Below, piece by piece: positions 47,499 to 58,361 of a stretch of 64,000 nucleotides of DNA; within the stretch, counting starts at the first letter, position 1, and the number at the start of each line of letters is the position of its first letter. The notes under the pieces were generated by a model. The model saw only the letters and a list, made by a program, of their open reading frames with translations. It searched no databases and had not been told where the DNA came from. The position numbers were made by a program, and so were the translations under genes. Source of the stretch: Irpex lacteus (taxonomy: Eukaryota > Basidiomycota > Agaricomycetes > Polyporales > Irpicaceae); contig MQVO02000006.1 of NCBI GenBank assembly GCA_001986395.2, forward strand, positions 1,240,001-1,304,000, given 5' to 3'.

Positions 47499-50400
47499 CG
47501 TCCAATGTCCGGTCACCACCTCCAAACGCGTTTCGAAATTCGACTCAAACCCTCGTACTTTCCGCGACACATGGCGTTTCTGAGGGACTGGGAACTGTGG
47601 AAGTTTGGCGACTTATGGAGCAGCCCACGGAAACATACCCGCGCTAGTAGTGGCTACCAGGCTTGGCTTACTGACGGAATTCCCGGAAATAGCTTTTCAT
47701 GTATCAATTGGAACTTGAATGGACGATACTGGGGTTAACACCGACGACGGCGGCCGCGGTCGACGCGAAAAGAACCCACTTAGCTGACCCCCTGCCGTTT
47801 GTATTGTATTGGCTGACTACGACGGTAATGTATTGCGTGTATGTACGTGGGCTGCGCCCGTGCGCCGATCTCACCTCGTTACCAGTACCGTAATTCGTCC
47901 ACTCTCCTCCGCTGTATCATATACACCGTAGCATTAGCTCAGCCTGCGAATGGGGAGAGGGGGGAGCTTGCGCGCGGGGACTTCTGGTCTGTGATTTCTG
48001 CGCGAATGAAAGAAGGGGATGGCCTGAATGGTGAGTCGTTCGTTTCGTTTGTTTGTTCGTCTAATGCAGCCGTGGAGAAGGTTAGGGTCCGAGGAAGGGG
48101 GTAGGCACTTTTCCTTCTTTCTTCACAAGTTTCCCTGTTTCTCAGTTCTTTCTCGTAGTCTCTGTCGTCAGGCCATCTCGTGGCATTTCCATTTCGCACC
48201 TCCCTTCTGTGACTCTCCGTCATTATCATGTGCGCGGACGCGGCGTATTCGCTACATACGCGGAATTGGGACTGTAAGTTTGGCTCAGGATACCCGCGAA
48301 ATAAGCGTGTAAAGCCTGGGGCCCACTGACATACAATATGTCGTTGCCATGCGTCTCGGCCCACTCCCCTACACCACCGCCAAACCCCCGCGCTCGCCAG
48401 CTTTTTATGTCTATTTGTTTATATCGCCCTTTACTCGACTTATTGCCCCTTAGGCTTCTCGTCGCTACGGTACTTTTATCGGATTACTGCGAGATTCGTT
48501 TTGCCATCCTCACTCCCCCTTTTACAGATTCCACCGTTTGGTGACTTCCCCTTGGAGCCCGAACGCTTTCGGTAGACATCTCCGTACTCTCATACACACG
48601 TGCACTAGGCGAACGAGCGAGAATGGCCTATACGGCAAATTGAAATGTGCTACAGCTCTCTCAGCCAACCGAGTCGATACCTCTCGATCGTACATAGCTC
48701 TCTGCAGAGAACGTGCGTCTCAGAGACTAGACAACGGACCAAGGTCTTACCATATGTACCTTGACCTGGCCTTCCTCAGGCTTGCAGAGGGGATATGAAC
48801 CACTCAGGTCTCAGGTCCCAGGGCCGACTCGGAGATTATCCCAGCGGAAAAGCAGTCTATTGGAGTACGTAAGAGTTCTTTAAGGTAGATTCCCGTCTGC
48901 CGTTGCCTGACCCACACAGCGGTCCAGAATACGGTATTCCACGGACGTTTACGGCGATAGAAGCTTTGCGGAAGGCGGGGTCTAGTGTCAGGCCCGCTTG
49001 CTTACATATGGGGTGGAAGAGTATTATGGCGATCCTGACGATAGGCGGGGTTCACTTCCCAAAACGCAAACGCGTTTGACGCGCTGGCTGGTTGGTACGA
49101 GTTTCGTCGGACGAAAAGGGCAATTGGCCTCGGTCGAGAGAATGAAAACTCGCCGCTTGCGCTCCGTCGTGTACCCGTTGTGGTACTCAGCCGGACTGGG
49201 CGGTGCTCGTTGCTGTAAGTTTTCGTGCTTGAAGGAAGATTTGCCACTAAGAGCTCATAGGTTTGTCACCCAATCGCATAAGGCATATTCGGGCGGGGTC
49301 CTCATTTAGATGATGACTGTGGTGACCACATTGTTTCTCTCCTCTAGAGTGTTCCTCGTGGGTAGCGATCGACATGCAAGGCAGTGTTATGTTGCAACAT
49401 ACCTGTGACGAGGAGGCGCAACCGTCTCGACCGCTGCTGCAATCTGCAATCGGACACGATCGGTGCCGGCGGCGATTTGCAATACACTAGCAACAGGACG
49501 GTTGTGTGAGGGGGGTTTCACAGGGTTTCACCTGATCCCACGTTATCTGCTCATTCCTGTAGTCAATCCTGTCACCACCACAGCACGTTATCTCGAGCAA
49601 TACCGACACAGGTGTTTAATCTACCGCCCCCACTTCACATGCACACCGTACTGATAGACATACCCTATTTCATATGCTTCAGAAGCTTCCTTCGGAGGCA
49701 AAATATAGGTCGACTCACGATGATCGACAGACAAATTGCGTATGTGCTGTCTAGAGCTCATTCTCACGTATCCACGCGTCACTAGTTGCACCGTCTGGCT
49801 CTCCCTCCCGCCTTTGCGATATCCAGGCGAGCGTCGGTCAAACTCTACGGTATTTTACCGTATGAAGGTCTAGCCACAGCCTGGTGGCGCCGGCGCCATG
49901 CGACCTCGGAGATTATCTATGAATGCATGCCTGCAGTACTGGGAGGGTACCATGGGGTGTCGTTTCACCTCGATCTGTACTTACTCGTCAAAACGTTCTT
50001 GCGGTAGCTCACACCTGCTGTCGAAGATCTAGGTCTGAGATGCCCAATATTGGGATGGCGGGTCATTCGTTTGACATGAAGTGCGTATGCGTGATCTGAG
50101 CTCTCATCCTGGACAAACGTCAGGTTCATGGGTCTCAATAGTAAAGCAGGAAAGGCGGAATTACGGTGACAGCAACAGCCCTGGAATACCTGGAATAGAA
50201 GTACGTGGCCCTGGTCACGGAGGCAGTGAATCGTTCCTATGTCATGCTGTACGATTGCTTCTCCTTTCATGCATGGGCTGAATATCGTAGAAGCCTTCGG
50301 AATCGCAATGCGTATTTATTTCCAGTGCCTTACGACTGTATCTACTCCGGTTCTTTTCCTTCTTGCAGCTTACCAGGGTCAAGAATTCCCCTGTCCCTTC

Positions 50401-53400
50401 CTGCCCGCATTTGCGCCGCCCAATGTAAGTCGGCATGACCTGCCCCTCGATTATCCACTAACGCACGCCAGCATGCTCCCGTGCCGTCATCCGGTCCCTT
50501 TTCTTCTACTTCTAGGGTGCTGTTGAGGTCACTACAGAGCGTGCAGTCGCTCTCGCTCAATTGTGTGTTCCTACAACGTGACACTGAAACTTCGACAAAG
50601 AACTCAGAAAGGCTAATTCAAGTTCAGCGATTCACGAAAACTCAATCAATGGTGGCACCGATGATTGGGACAGGCAGCTACGGTACGAGCGCCCAAGGGC
50701 GCATCAACTAATGAGGCATTTTAGGCCTCGGTCAACAACAATGTCCGCGCTGAAAGTGTACCGTGAAACGGGTGCAATAACTAACCAGTTCCCGTCCTAT
50801 GACGCTAGGGTGAGCTATATCCAACTTCTTATCACTTGTCTTATCCGCGTTTTACTGCTCTGACTTATCGTAGGTGTCCAATGCGAGACAGACTCCCAGA
50901 GGTATATCATGTCAATGGATGAGTAAACTTTCGCGAGCTGAATATCATTCGGCTGGCTCTGTCAGTGACTGCGAAAGCAACAGAATCGAGCACGGAGACT
51001 ATGCGTACCTTACACTATCATACTCTTATACGTTTTGCACGTTGGGACGATCGCAAGTGAGGACTTCGAGGTTGGTAATCATTCTAGTCATCGAGAAGTG
51101 AAACCTGATCGACTCTGCAGCCCCGGGGTATTCAGTTCAATGGCCGCTTTTTCAGTGAACATGTGCGATTTCCCGCATAGTCGCAGGTAATTCGGAGACC
51201 GACGGATTTTACACTACATACAGTACTTCTGCTATTCGCAGCTGCAGTAGTGTCTGAGACCATCGTGACCCAACCCTATACACGTGGCGAGCACGACTAG
51301 CACTAGTCGGCCATGTATATCCAAAAACACTATCTGACGGAAAATCGGACTCGACCGTCATGATAGGCAGCATGGTTTAAATCTCTGATTTCTGCACCCG
51401 CCGTCCGTCGCAATCGACAATCGACTGGATAATCCCGAGGAGATTTTCAATATTCAGGTGAGTGCGGTATCGCTCACGCTCGTACATTTATACCCTCATA
51501 TCCGAGACAGACAGGCAAATAGACCTCATATACCTTGCAATGCATTTTTGCACTCGTTGTAATAAAAACGCTTCCTACATAGTCGAGACCTCAAAGTTCC
51601 ATCGGTATTTAAAGAAACGTGCGCGATATTGTATCGCATGGCTACGAGCCTGCCGAAGGTCGGCCAAACGATATTCGGAACCAAACACGGTGCCTCGTGT
51701 CACGCTACTGGCTAGGCTGTCACGCTGGACCTATGTCCAAAAGAAGCGATAATATCGTGATGCGCCATCTCTACCGCTTTGTGGCGTTTCCCGCGATGGG
51801 AACTGCAGAAACGCCACAACGTCGAAGCAATCACATCAGAGAACTCATCAAAATCCCTCATCTAATCTCTCTCACGGCATGATCATACACACTAAACCCC
51901 ACGGCGTCAACCTATGATTGTGGCCAGTGGCATTCACACTTCATGTCCGAGATAGGGGTGCCTCAACCCGCTTTCATCGTGACGGGAGCTAGGTATTTAA
52001 TGTGTTTCGAGCAAATTACAAGGCTTATCTCTCTCAACACGAAACAGATTGTAGCCAATTAGCGTCCAGGTGGCCTCGTACCTGCACATGTGAAAGCGGG
52101 TGAGCAGAGACTAGGACTGAAGCTACTTAATCTGTACTGTCACTTTGACGGTGGGCTACACAGCCATGTCGCAGTTTGAACTTCAATTAGACGACGCCAT
52201 CGCTTTGGCAATACATTCGGATCGGTATAAGCGAAGAGTGCCAGTGCTCAGACTGGTGCACGAAGGCGTTGGCTCGATCCCTACTAGCTCTTTGCGCTTC
52301 AGGATTCAGTTGAAGCTCGATTGGTGTGTTATCTACACCGGTCTCCGGACATTTCAGCTGTTTCGCGCAAACTTCCAGTTATCTATGACGCAAGGGGCGG
52401 TCAGATGGGCCACAAGAGCCTCGGAGTAAAACGAGGCTCGTGGGCTCATTGGGCTGTCCCAGGCTGTCGATAATTGGATTGGCTTCGGAAGTCCAGCGCA
52501 ACTCATATTGCGGCCGCAGTTACTCCATCCGGAAGCTGTTTGACAGCGGCAGTGTCAACTATACTTGGCTATAATATCTGAATCGTAACGAGAGTGTACC
52601 CACTGTAAGTAGCAACTGTGTTTAGACTTCATGTTGGCATTTCCAACGCACTGGTTCCACAAGCGGGGTAATGCAAAAATGAGGCAGGTAGGCTCCTACC
52701 TGTACGTACACTATTCTTACCTCAATGAACCGCAAGCACCTTTCAGGTGGCTAGTGTAGCAACCCTGGACAAAACAGCAGTCACATTTGGCTGCATCGTA
52801 TTGTAATTTCAATCTCCTTGTACATTTCTTTGCGCTCATGCCGCAGCACACCTCGTGTGGGCAAGCCATTGTCTCTGTAAACAGACCCTGAGTCATTACA
52901 GAACATTAGATACCAGATGAAGGAACAAATAAGACTCACTGCATAGATAACGTCATGGCATGAGCCTGGCCTATGGTGTCAGAGCAGAGTCAGAAAACCT
53001 TGTATGCGTCGCACCGAGCCGGGTGGCGTTGCCCCGCGGGCGCGCTGAATTCTATTGTATGCGTACGTACACGTATTCTATACTCGGGTTTCTGAGGGGC
53101 TTCTGTGCCGCGATACTTCTCGGCGCCGTTTGTTAGTTGTTTCGGGTGAAAGTGAATGCCGCTACGGTCCCTGGGCTCTCTGTTTCCGGAATACTCGGAA
53201 ACCACATAAGCTGGCGATAGCGGGAACGCAGTGCATTTGCACTAATGTACTAGATTCTAGACTAAGACTAAAGGAAGTCCTGGGCCGTCGAACGGGAAGC
53301 TCAACTCGTGGTCGCACCAAAGAACCTCTTCTCTGCACAAGAGGTAAGATAGACACACTGGCGACGCAGCCAGGATAAGGTCTTCCATATAAGCTGGCAC

Positions 53401-54302
53401 CGACTTCTCGCCATGAGTACACGATTGTGTCGAGAGAAGCGTCTGCTCAGAGGACGATGTTTCCTCCATTTGCAGGCATTTGAAATCTTCTTTGGCGGAA
53501 GCAGGTAGCCCCCAGAAATCTCAAACTGTATCCGGATACAGTCAGGCAGCCGGTGCTTTTGCTACCTGTATACATGCGCGAGATGCCGTGAGCAGAAGAA
53601 TGAAGAATCACGCTGCGTATACAAAGAACGTGCCTTTCCTCTGACGCCGTCTATCTGGCTGCTTCTTCCGAGCCCCTGTGACTCTGGACCTGACGCTGTT
53701 TACACGCCGTCATAGATAGTGGTTCTGCGAAGTCCTCGGCGCACGATTCATCCAGAGCACTGCTGTGCTAACTTCACTGCATGGCAGCAGTCAGTCAGGG
53801 ACCCAAAGGTTTGCGAGCTCATCGGGCAGCGGGGACCATCCGAGCTTGTGAGATTTCATTCAACATTCTATGACACATTGGGAGTGCATGTGTAGGGAAT
53901 AGCCTAAACAGAACGGTGATGCTCAGGGTGTGCCACTTGAAGGAACGGCTATCTCGCGAGCGAACGAGGATATTGTGAAGATGTTACTGCTAATTCGATA
54001 GACTGGAAATGTATATGGTGAAGAGAAGGTGGTTCGTACTCACGAGAGAGAAATATGACGGCAATGAAGCTGACTAATGGAGAGAGAGTTGCCACTAAGC
54101 GAGTGCTGTAGAAGATCTTCTGTGGTAATAGCTGTAAAACAGAGGCATCAAGGCAGGAATATACAACTACTTAGTAGCAGGGTTACGATATGCATCTTCA
54201 GCAAGGTAGGGAGTCGAAGGCTGCTGAAGGTTATAGACGGTGATAGACACACATAAACGAGAATTATTCATAAGTAATCACGGATATAGCGGACCAACTC
54301 AC
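47499..54302. other. 6.8-kb gene-poor interval
   Basis: No reading frame here can be tied to a known family or extended by convincing splicing. One exon-like block on the minus strand (about 54121-54051) lies between TTACCACAG and GTGAGT and would encode a hydrophobic KIFYSTRLVATLSPLV; it may be a relic. A palindrome GGCGCCGGCGCC is near 49888. No tRNA, rRNA, satellite or transposase motif is seen. Confidence 0.4.
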
Positions 54303-54749
54303 CGGACTATGAACATGCGTCGTGCAACGAGTATGCACGTGCAGGTTGGGGTTGTGATGGTGGCTTCGGACATGGTGATGGCTACACCACAATCTCGCGG
54401 ACATCAAGATCTGAATATAGAGAAGATCTTTGGTTGCGGCATCGCCAGAGCTGTGCAAAATCCAAGCAATGTGTGGATCAAACACGCTGGCTTGTAGATG
54501 AGCTAATGCTGTTTACTTACGATAGCTCGGCCCTTAGACTTCAGGCTTGAGAACCGCTTCGCAAAATAAAAAGACAGAAAGAACAAACGTGCCCCGTCTT
54601 GTTGTTTCTGCCAGGAAGTAAGGTGACGAAGGTGACTGGACGCTGACTAGTAGTGCCTGGTGAAACATGGCCAGTACCAGTGTGAGACCTATGAGAGGGA
54701 CCCAGGCCAGGACGGCACTTACAGGCCCGTGCAGCAAAATACTGACGGA
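54303..54749 (-). pseudogene. Possible DUF6533-like multi-pass membrane protein gene or relic
   Basis: Two exon-like blocks on the minus strand resemble the second half of basidiomycete seven-pass DUF6533-type proteins. Block 54749 to about 54540 follows an acceptor (TTTATAG) and encodes a membrane segment AVLAWVPLIGLTLVLAMFH, then LAETTRRGTFVLSVFLF. Block 54393-54303 encodes VAITMSEATITTPTC and CILVARRMFIVR before a GTGAGT donor, matching the family's last-helix end. A possible N-terminal piece (VMDEQARIRFIVTIRS, KLRYYLALNKRYG) lies at about 55300-55190. I could not connect the blocks in frame, so this may be a decayed gene. Confidence 0.3.
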
Positions 54750-55331
54750 CTATAAAGCGGATCGCACGAGCTCAAAGAGCCATCGCTCGTAGTACAGTTT
54801 GGTAATGGCCTGCTGCCTTTTGTTCCTCGTGGGCACAAAGGAGCTGTGAATGTCGCGAAGTTGTACTGAGCAAACTATTGCCTGCTACTAATTTTCTGCC
54901 GGAAGAGAAGACCATGATTGAGATTATCAATCAAGTGGCTCTAAGCTGAGGTGTTTGAGGGACATAATATAGTATGGCGGACTTAGCTACTATCTCGAGG
55001 CACCGTCAAATTGGCCATTGACCCGAACCTAAATATGCTGCTCTGGAGCATCTGGAGAGAAAGAATTGAGTGAACATCGCCAGTCATGCAACACTTGAAT
55101 ACATGCATATCTGCTCACTGTAACGAGAAGCGGTAGATGCTTGGAGGCGGCGGTGACAGATCAAGTCAAAATACATAGTTGGTGACAGCGTCACAGTCAC
55201 GACCATAACGCTTATTCAGCGCTAAATAATAGCGGAGTTTAAACATAGATCGAATCGTGACGATGAACCGAATGCGTGCTTGTTCGTCCATAACATACTC
55301 TAGCCTGGCAAGGAAAGGTGAACAGCGGAAG

Positions 55332-56750
55332 ATGGCATTTGAAAATGCTTCAGTTACAAAAGGTACACTGGGGCTGGCTTCAATTATACTGTGAATGCTG
55401 ACTGAAAATTGGCAATCAGGGATTATGATATCTTTGGCTGTAACGTCTACCGTCGCTGGCATCTTCGACGTTAAGCACAATCTTCACCTGCAACTTATAC
55501 CCCACCTATCTACGCATCACCAGGCATGCAATTTTATACAATATTAGGGCGAGAATATTCTGACAGCCGAGTTAACACAGTACTGGAGATTGCTTGCTCA
55601 TCACCTCGCTTGTGCTACATCAAGCGACCTTCTCTTAACGGAGCTGATCCTATATAACGCCGCCATAACCATAGAACGAGGATTTGGGAGCGTTAAATAT
55701 GCGGTACGCTGGGTTGCAGCTCTTCCTGCAATGTAGCTGACCTATTGGCGCAGTCATTCATTTTGCTTGTGTTAGGCATGAACACTATTGGTACCATGCT
55801 CGCGATGGTTGTACTGCAACAGGTGCCGGTAATTGGACGGCTGACGAATTACGTCCCCGCTGGACCGACAGCCGCCGTATTCAGTATCTTATACCAGTAT
55901 TTCCGGCTGGTGCCCGAAGCGTACCATTTCAGAATACTAGGCGTGACACTGAGCGACAAGTTTTGGGTCTATGGGACCGCGATGCAGGTGAGAATAATTT
56001 TTATCAAGGGATAAGACTTATAAGTGAGAGCTACGCCTAACCACCGTGACATATCAATTTTTCTCACTGCGTTACCAGCTGGCTTTAGGGCATGTTCCTT
56101 CAACACTCCTCACAGCGGCCGTCGGCTTGATTTCTGGGTATCTGTATCGTTCTGACGTGATGCAACTGAAAGGTTGGCGAATACCGCGCAGGTATGTTAG
56201 ATCAGCTGCTCTTGTATACCGTTCTTCCCATCATTTATCTTATCTAGCTTCGTCGTCTTTGCACAAAAACGGATAATCCCTCTACTGGGACAAGAAAAAC
56301 CTTCGAGACGAACGAATAGAGTTCTACCTGAGCCTCTCAGGGCACTCTCAGAGAATATAGAGCCTATTACCACTGCCCGCGGCCCGACACGACGGCGCAA
56401 TAATCCCAGGTCGCAACCCCAATCGGCGTCGCAGGATCAACCGCACTCTAACGAAGAGCCACAGAGCACACCCACTAGAGGTGTCGTTCGCCAGTGGGTC
56501 TCGGAGTTGACTGAAGTGGCAAACCCGAACGGTCGTGGGGATGTTAGGGTGCCTAACGACTCCGAGATACAGATGCTCACCTCGATGTTTCCGGACATCG
56601 GTCGAGACGTTATATTAGGGGTACTACAGCGCAGGTACGGCGTATCTTTCACGCTTAGGACGTAGCCTCGTGTCCTAATGTTCCTCATGTAGCTCCGATA
56701 CTCAAGCCGCAGTCGAGACTCTGCTCAGCTCCTCACGAGCACAGGTCTGA
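55332..56750 (+). CDS. DSC2: DSC2/UBAC2-like rhomboid pseudoprotease with C-terminal CUE domain
   Basis: Exons: 55332-55362, 55420-55523, 55581-55703, 55754-55987, 56079-56191, 56248-56634, 56693-56750; 349 aa. In fungi the Dsc E3 ligase works in the Golgi or endosome, clearing membrane proteins and cleaving SREBP; Dsc2 is its rhomboid-like, non-proteolytic subunit. The order fits: a short N-terminus, a first hydrophobic helix (GLMISLAVTSTVAGIFDV), HLSTHHQYWRLLAHHLA, further membrane helices (ILLVLGMNTIGTMLAMVV, LLTAAVGLISGYLYRSDVM), then a polar Arg-rich linker. A CUE/UBA-like helical domain at about 305-343 (SEIQMLTSMFPDIGRDVILG) would bind ubiquitin. No serine-histidine protease pair is visible. 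Intron 2 needs a GC donor (CAG/GCATGC ... CACAG) to keep HHQ joined to YWRLL. Its closest animal relative is UBAC2. Confidence 0.86.
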
Positions 56751-58361
56751 TGTCAAGAGCTTTGTTCGCCTGCCAAGGCATGGAAAATTTTGCATACACG
56801 GGCATTGCTGGTTCTTCTCACATGGCTTGTTCGCTATGAATACCGTTTACTATAGAAAACATCCGCCGTTACGCCCCAAGTCGACCCTTGATTATGCGAC
56901 CTTCGCGAGCTCTGGGATGCTCGGGGACTAACACATGTGATCTGAAGACGAGAGATCTACCTTGGAAAGCTAATACTTTGTGGCGTCATCTCCACACAAT
57001 GTACCCGGTGTTATAGTATCGGCACATCGTGGCATCAAAACGATCTGCGTGCTAAGGTACTTGAGCACGTTGCCATTAGAAAACAGCAGATAGCACGATG
57101 CTCGAGACGAGGTCCTGGCTCACTCAAATGTTGCCATCAGTCTGCTCGAGGAATACAATCATTTTGCCCGCATTCGGAGAAGTCACGTCACGTCCACCGG
57201 TTCACTTTCGTAGCATTTGTGCCATGTTTAAAACGATCTGGGGCACGCTCGGGCGCTTGATCAAGTATGGACCCCGGATACTTACGAAAGCGGACATGTC
57301 ATGTGCCCGGCATGGGAGATGCTGCTCGTAGCTGCACCTTTATGTTGCACGCAATTTTTGTACACTTAATATATATATGCATTTACATGTACACTTGTGG
57401 GAATTTTGGTGTGGCTAAACGAGGTGGGTTAAGCTGTGGGGTAAGATTCGTGGTTTCGCACTCTGACTGCCTTTTAAGGCAATCATGGCTCATGTACACC
57501 AAGCACACGTCGCTGTCGTCGTGCTGCGCCCCTAGGTGGAGTAAATAAGCATTGGAATATTCATTTAAGTAGTACTACACAAGATGAAAACATTAAATTA
57601 TACATAGGTGCGGTCTAGAGGTAGAAACAAGCAGGATTTTGCCCATCTGCCCACGGGCGGCGCGAAGCGAGCGTAGGCGAGGCGTGTGATGGCAGATATG
57701 TATCGGGCGTGCCCCAGACGAAATCAGTGGCCTTAAATTTACATGGGGCACGCTGATTTTGGCTGGCAGCCCAGTGGCCAGCGTGCCCCATGTTCAAACT
57801 CGATTCCTGTCAGTCCTGGGGCACGCATCGATAAAAAAAACGCGCCCGCAGCTCGCTTATGTACGCATCACGCTGTAGATTTGTACGCAGAACCATCAAT
57901 CTATATATCAGCCGCCCGTACGACGCATTCTGGCGACGTTTCGGATTGCTCCCCGACCTCTGCTCGTCGTTCTCTGCGACGACCGACGCCCCGCCACGGT
58001 TCTGGGGTCCTGCCGAGCTCGGCGTGCCCCGCGGGGCACGCGATTATGTAAGCCTCACCCTGGGCGTCGTGCCCCGTAACAACTAAGCATGACGAAGGTG
58101 TCATTGTACGGTGTTCTCCAGAGAAGTAAATCAGGGCTCAACGTTCAATGTGACTACACCGCTACATTTCCATGGTTGACATACGTTAACACGACCCCGT
58201 TCACTGGATGCTGTATTGCGCAAGAGAAGTGAAACACGACATTAACGACCCCACTTCATTTTCTTGGGCGACAAGGGTCCGTAGAACACATGATCAAGCG
58301 ATAATTACATTGCTTACACGTCCGAAGAACCTCATCCTACACACTACATCGCTGGCCCAAT
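56751..58361. other. Interval with a GGGGCACG inverted-motif cluster
   Basis: No gene is supported between DSC2 and eIF3d. Its right half (57240-58075) carries eight copies of GGGGCACG on the two strands, one 14-bp perfect inverted repeat and one 20-bp perfect palindrome, described as a separate feature. The first 490 bp holds only the DSC2 3' flank. Confidence 0.45.
57240..58075. repeat. Cluster of eight GGGGCACG/CGTGCCCC motifs with hairpins
   Basis: GGGGCACG occurs on the plus strand at 57240, 57745, 57818 and 58033, and as CGTGCCCC at 57708, 57782, 58023 and 58068. Arms 57742-57755 and 57779-57792 (CATGGGGCACGCTG and its complement) form a perfect 14-bp stem with a 23-base loop, which itself can pair CTGGC with GCCAG. 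A perfect 20-bp palindrome GCGTGCCCCGCGGGGCACGC lies at 58022-58041. About 0.03 copies of an 8-mer on both strands are expected in 836 bp, so the cluster is not chance. Candidate explanations are a regulatory-site array, a small foldback transposon, or a structured RNA. Confidence 0.85.

Noticed and set aside
55166..55480. 104-codon minus-strand ORF as a standalone gene
   Set aside because: Half of it lies opposite DSC2 exons; only part resembles DUF6533 and it was kept only as a hint.
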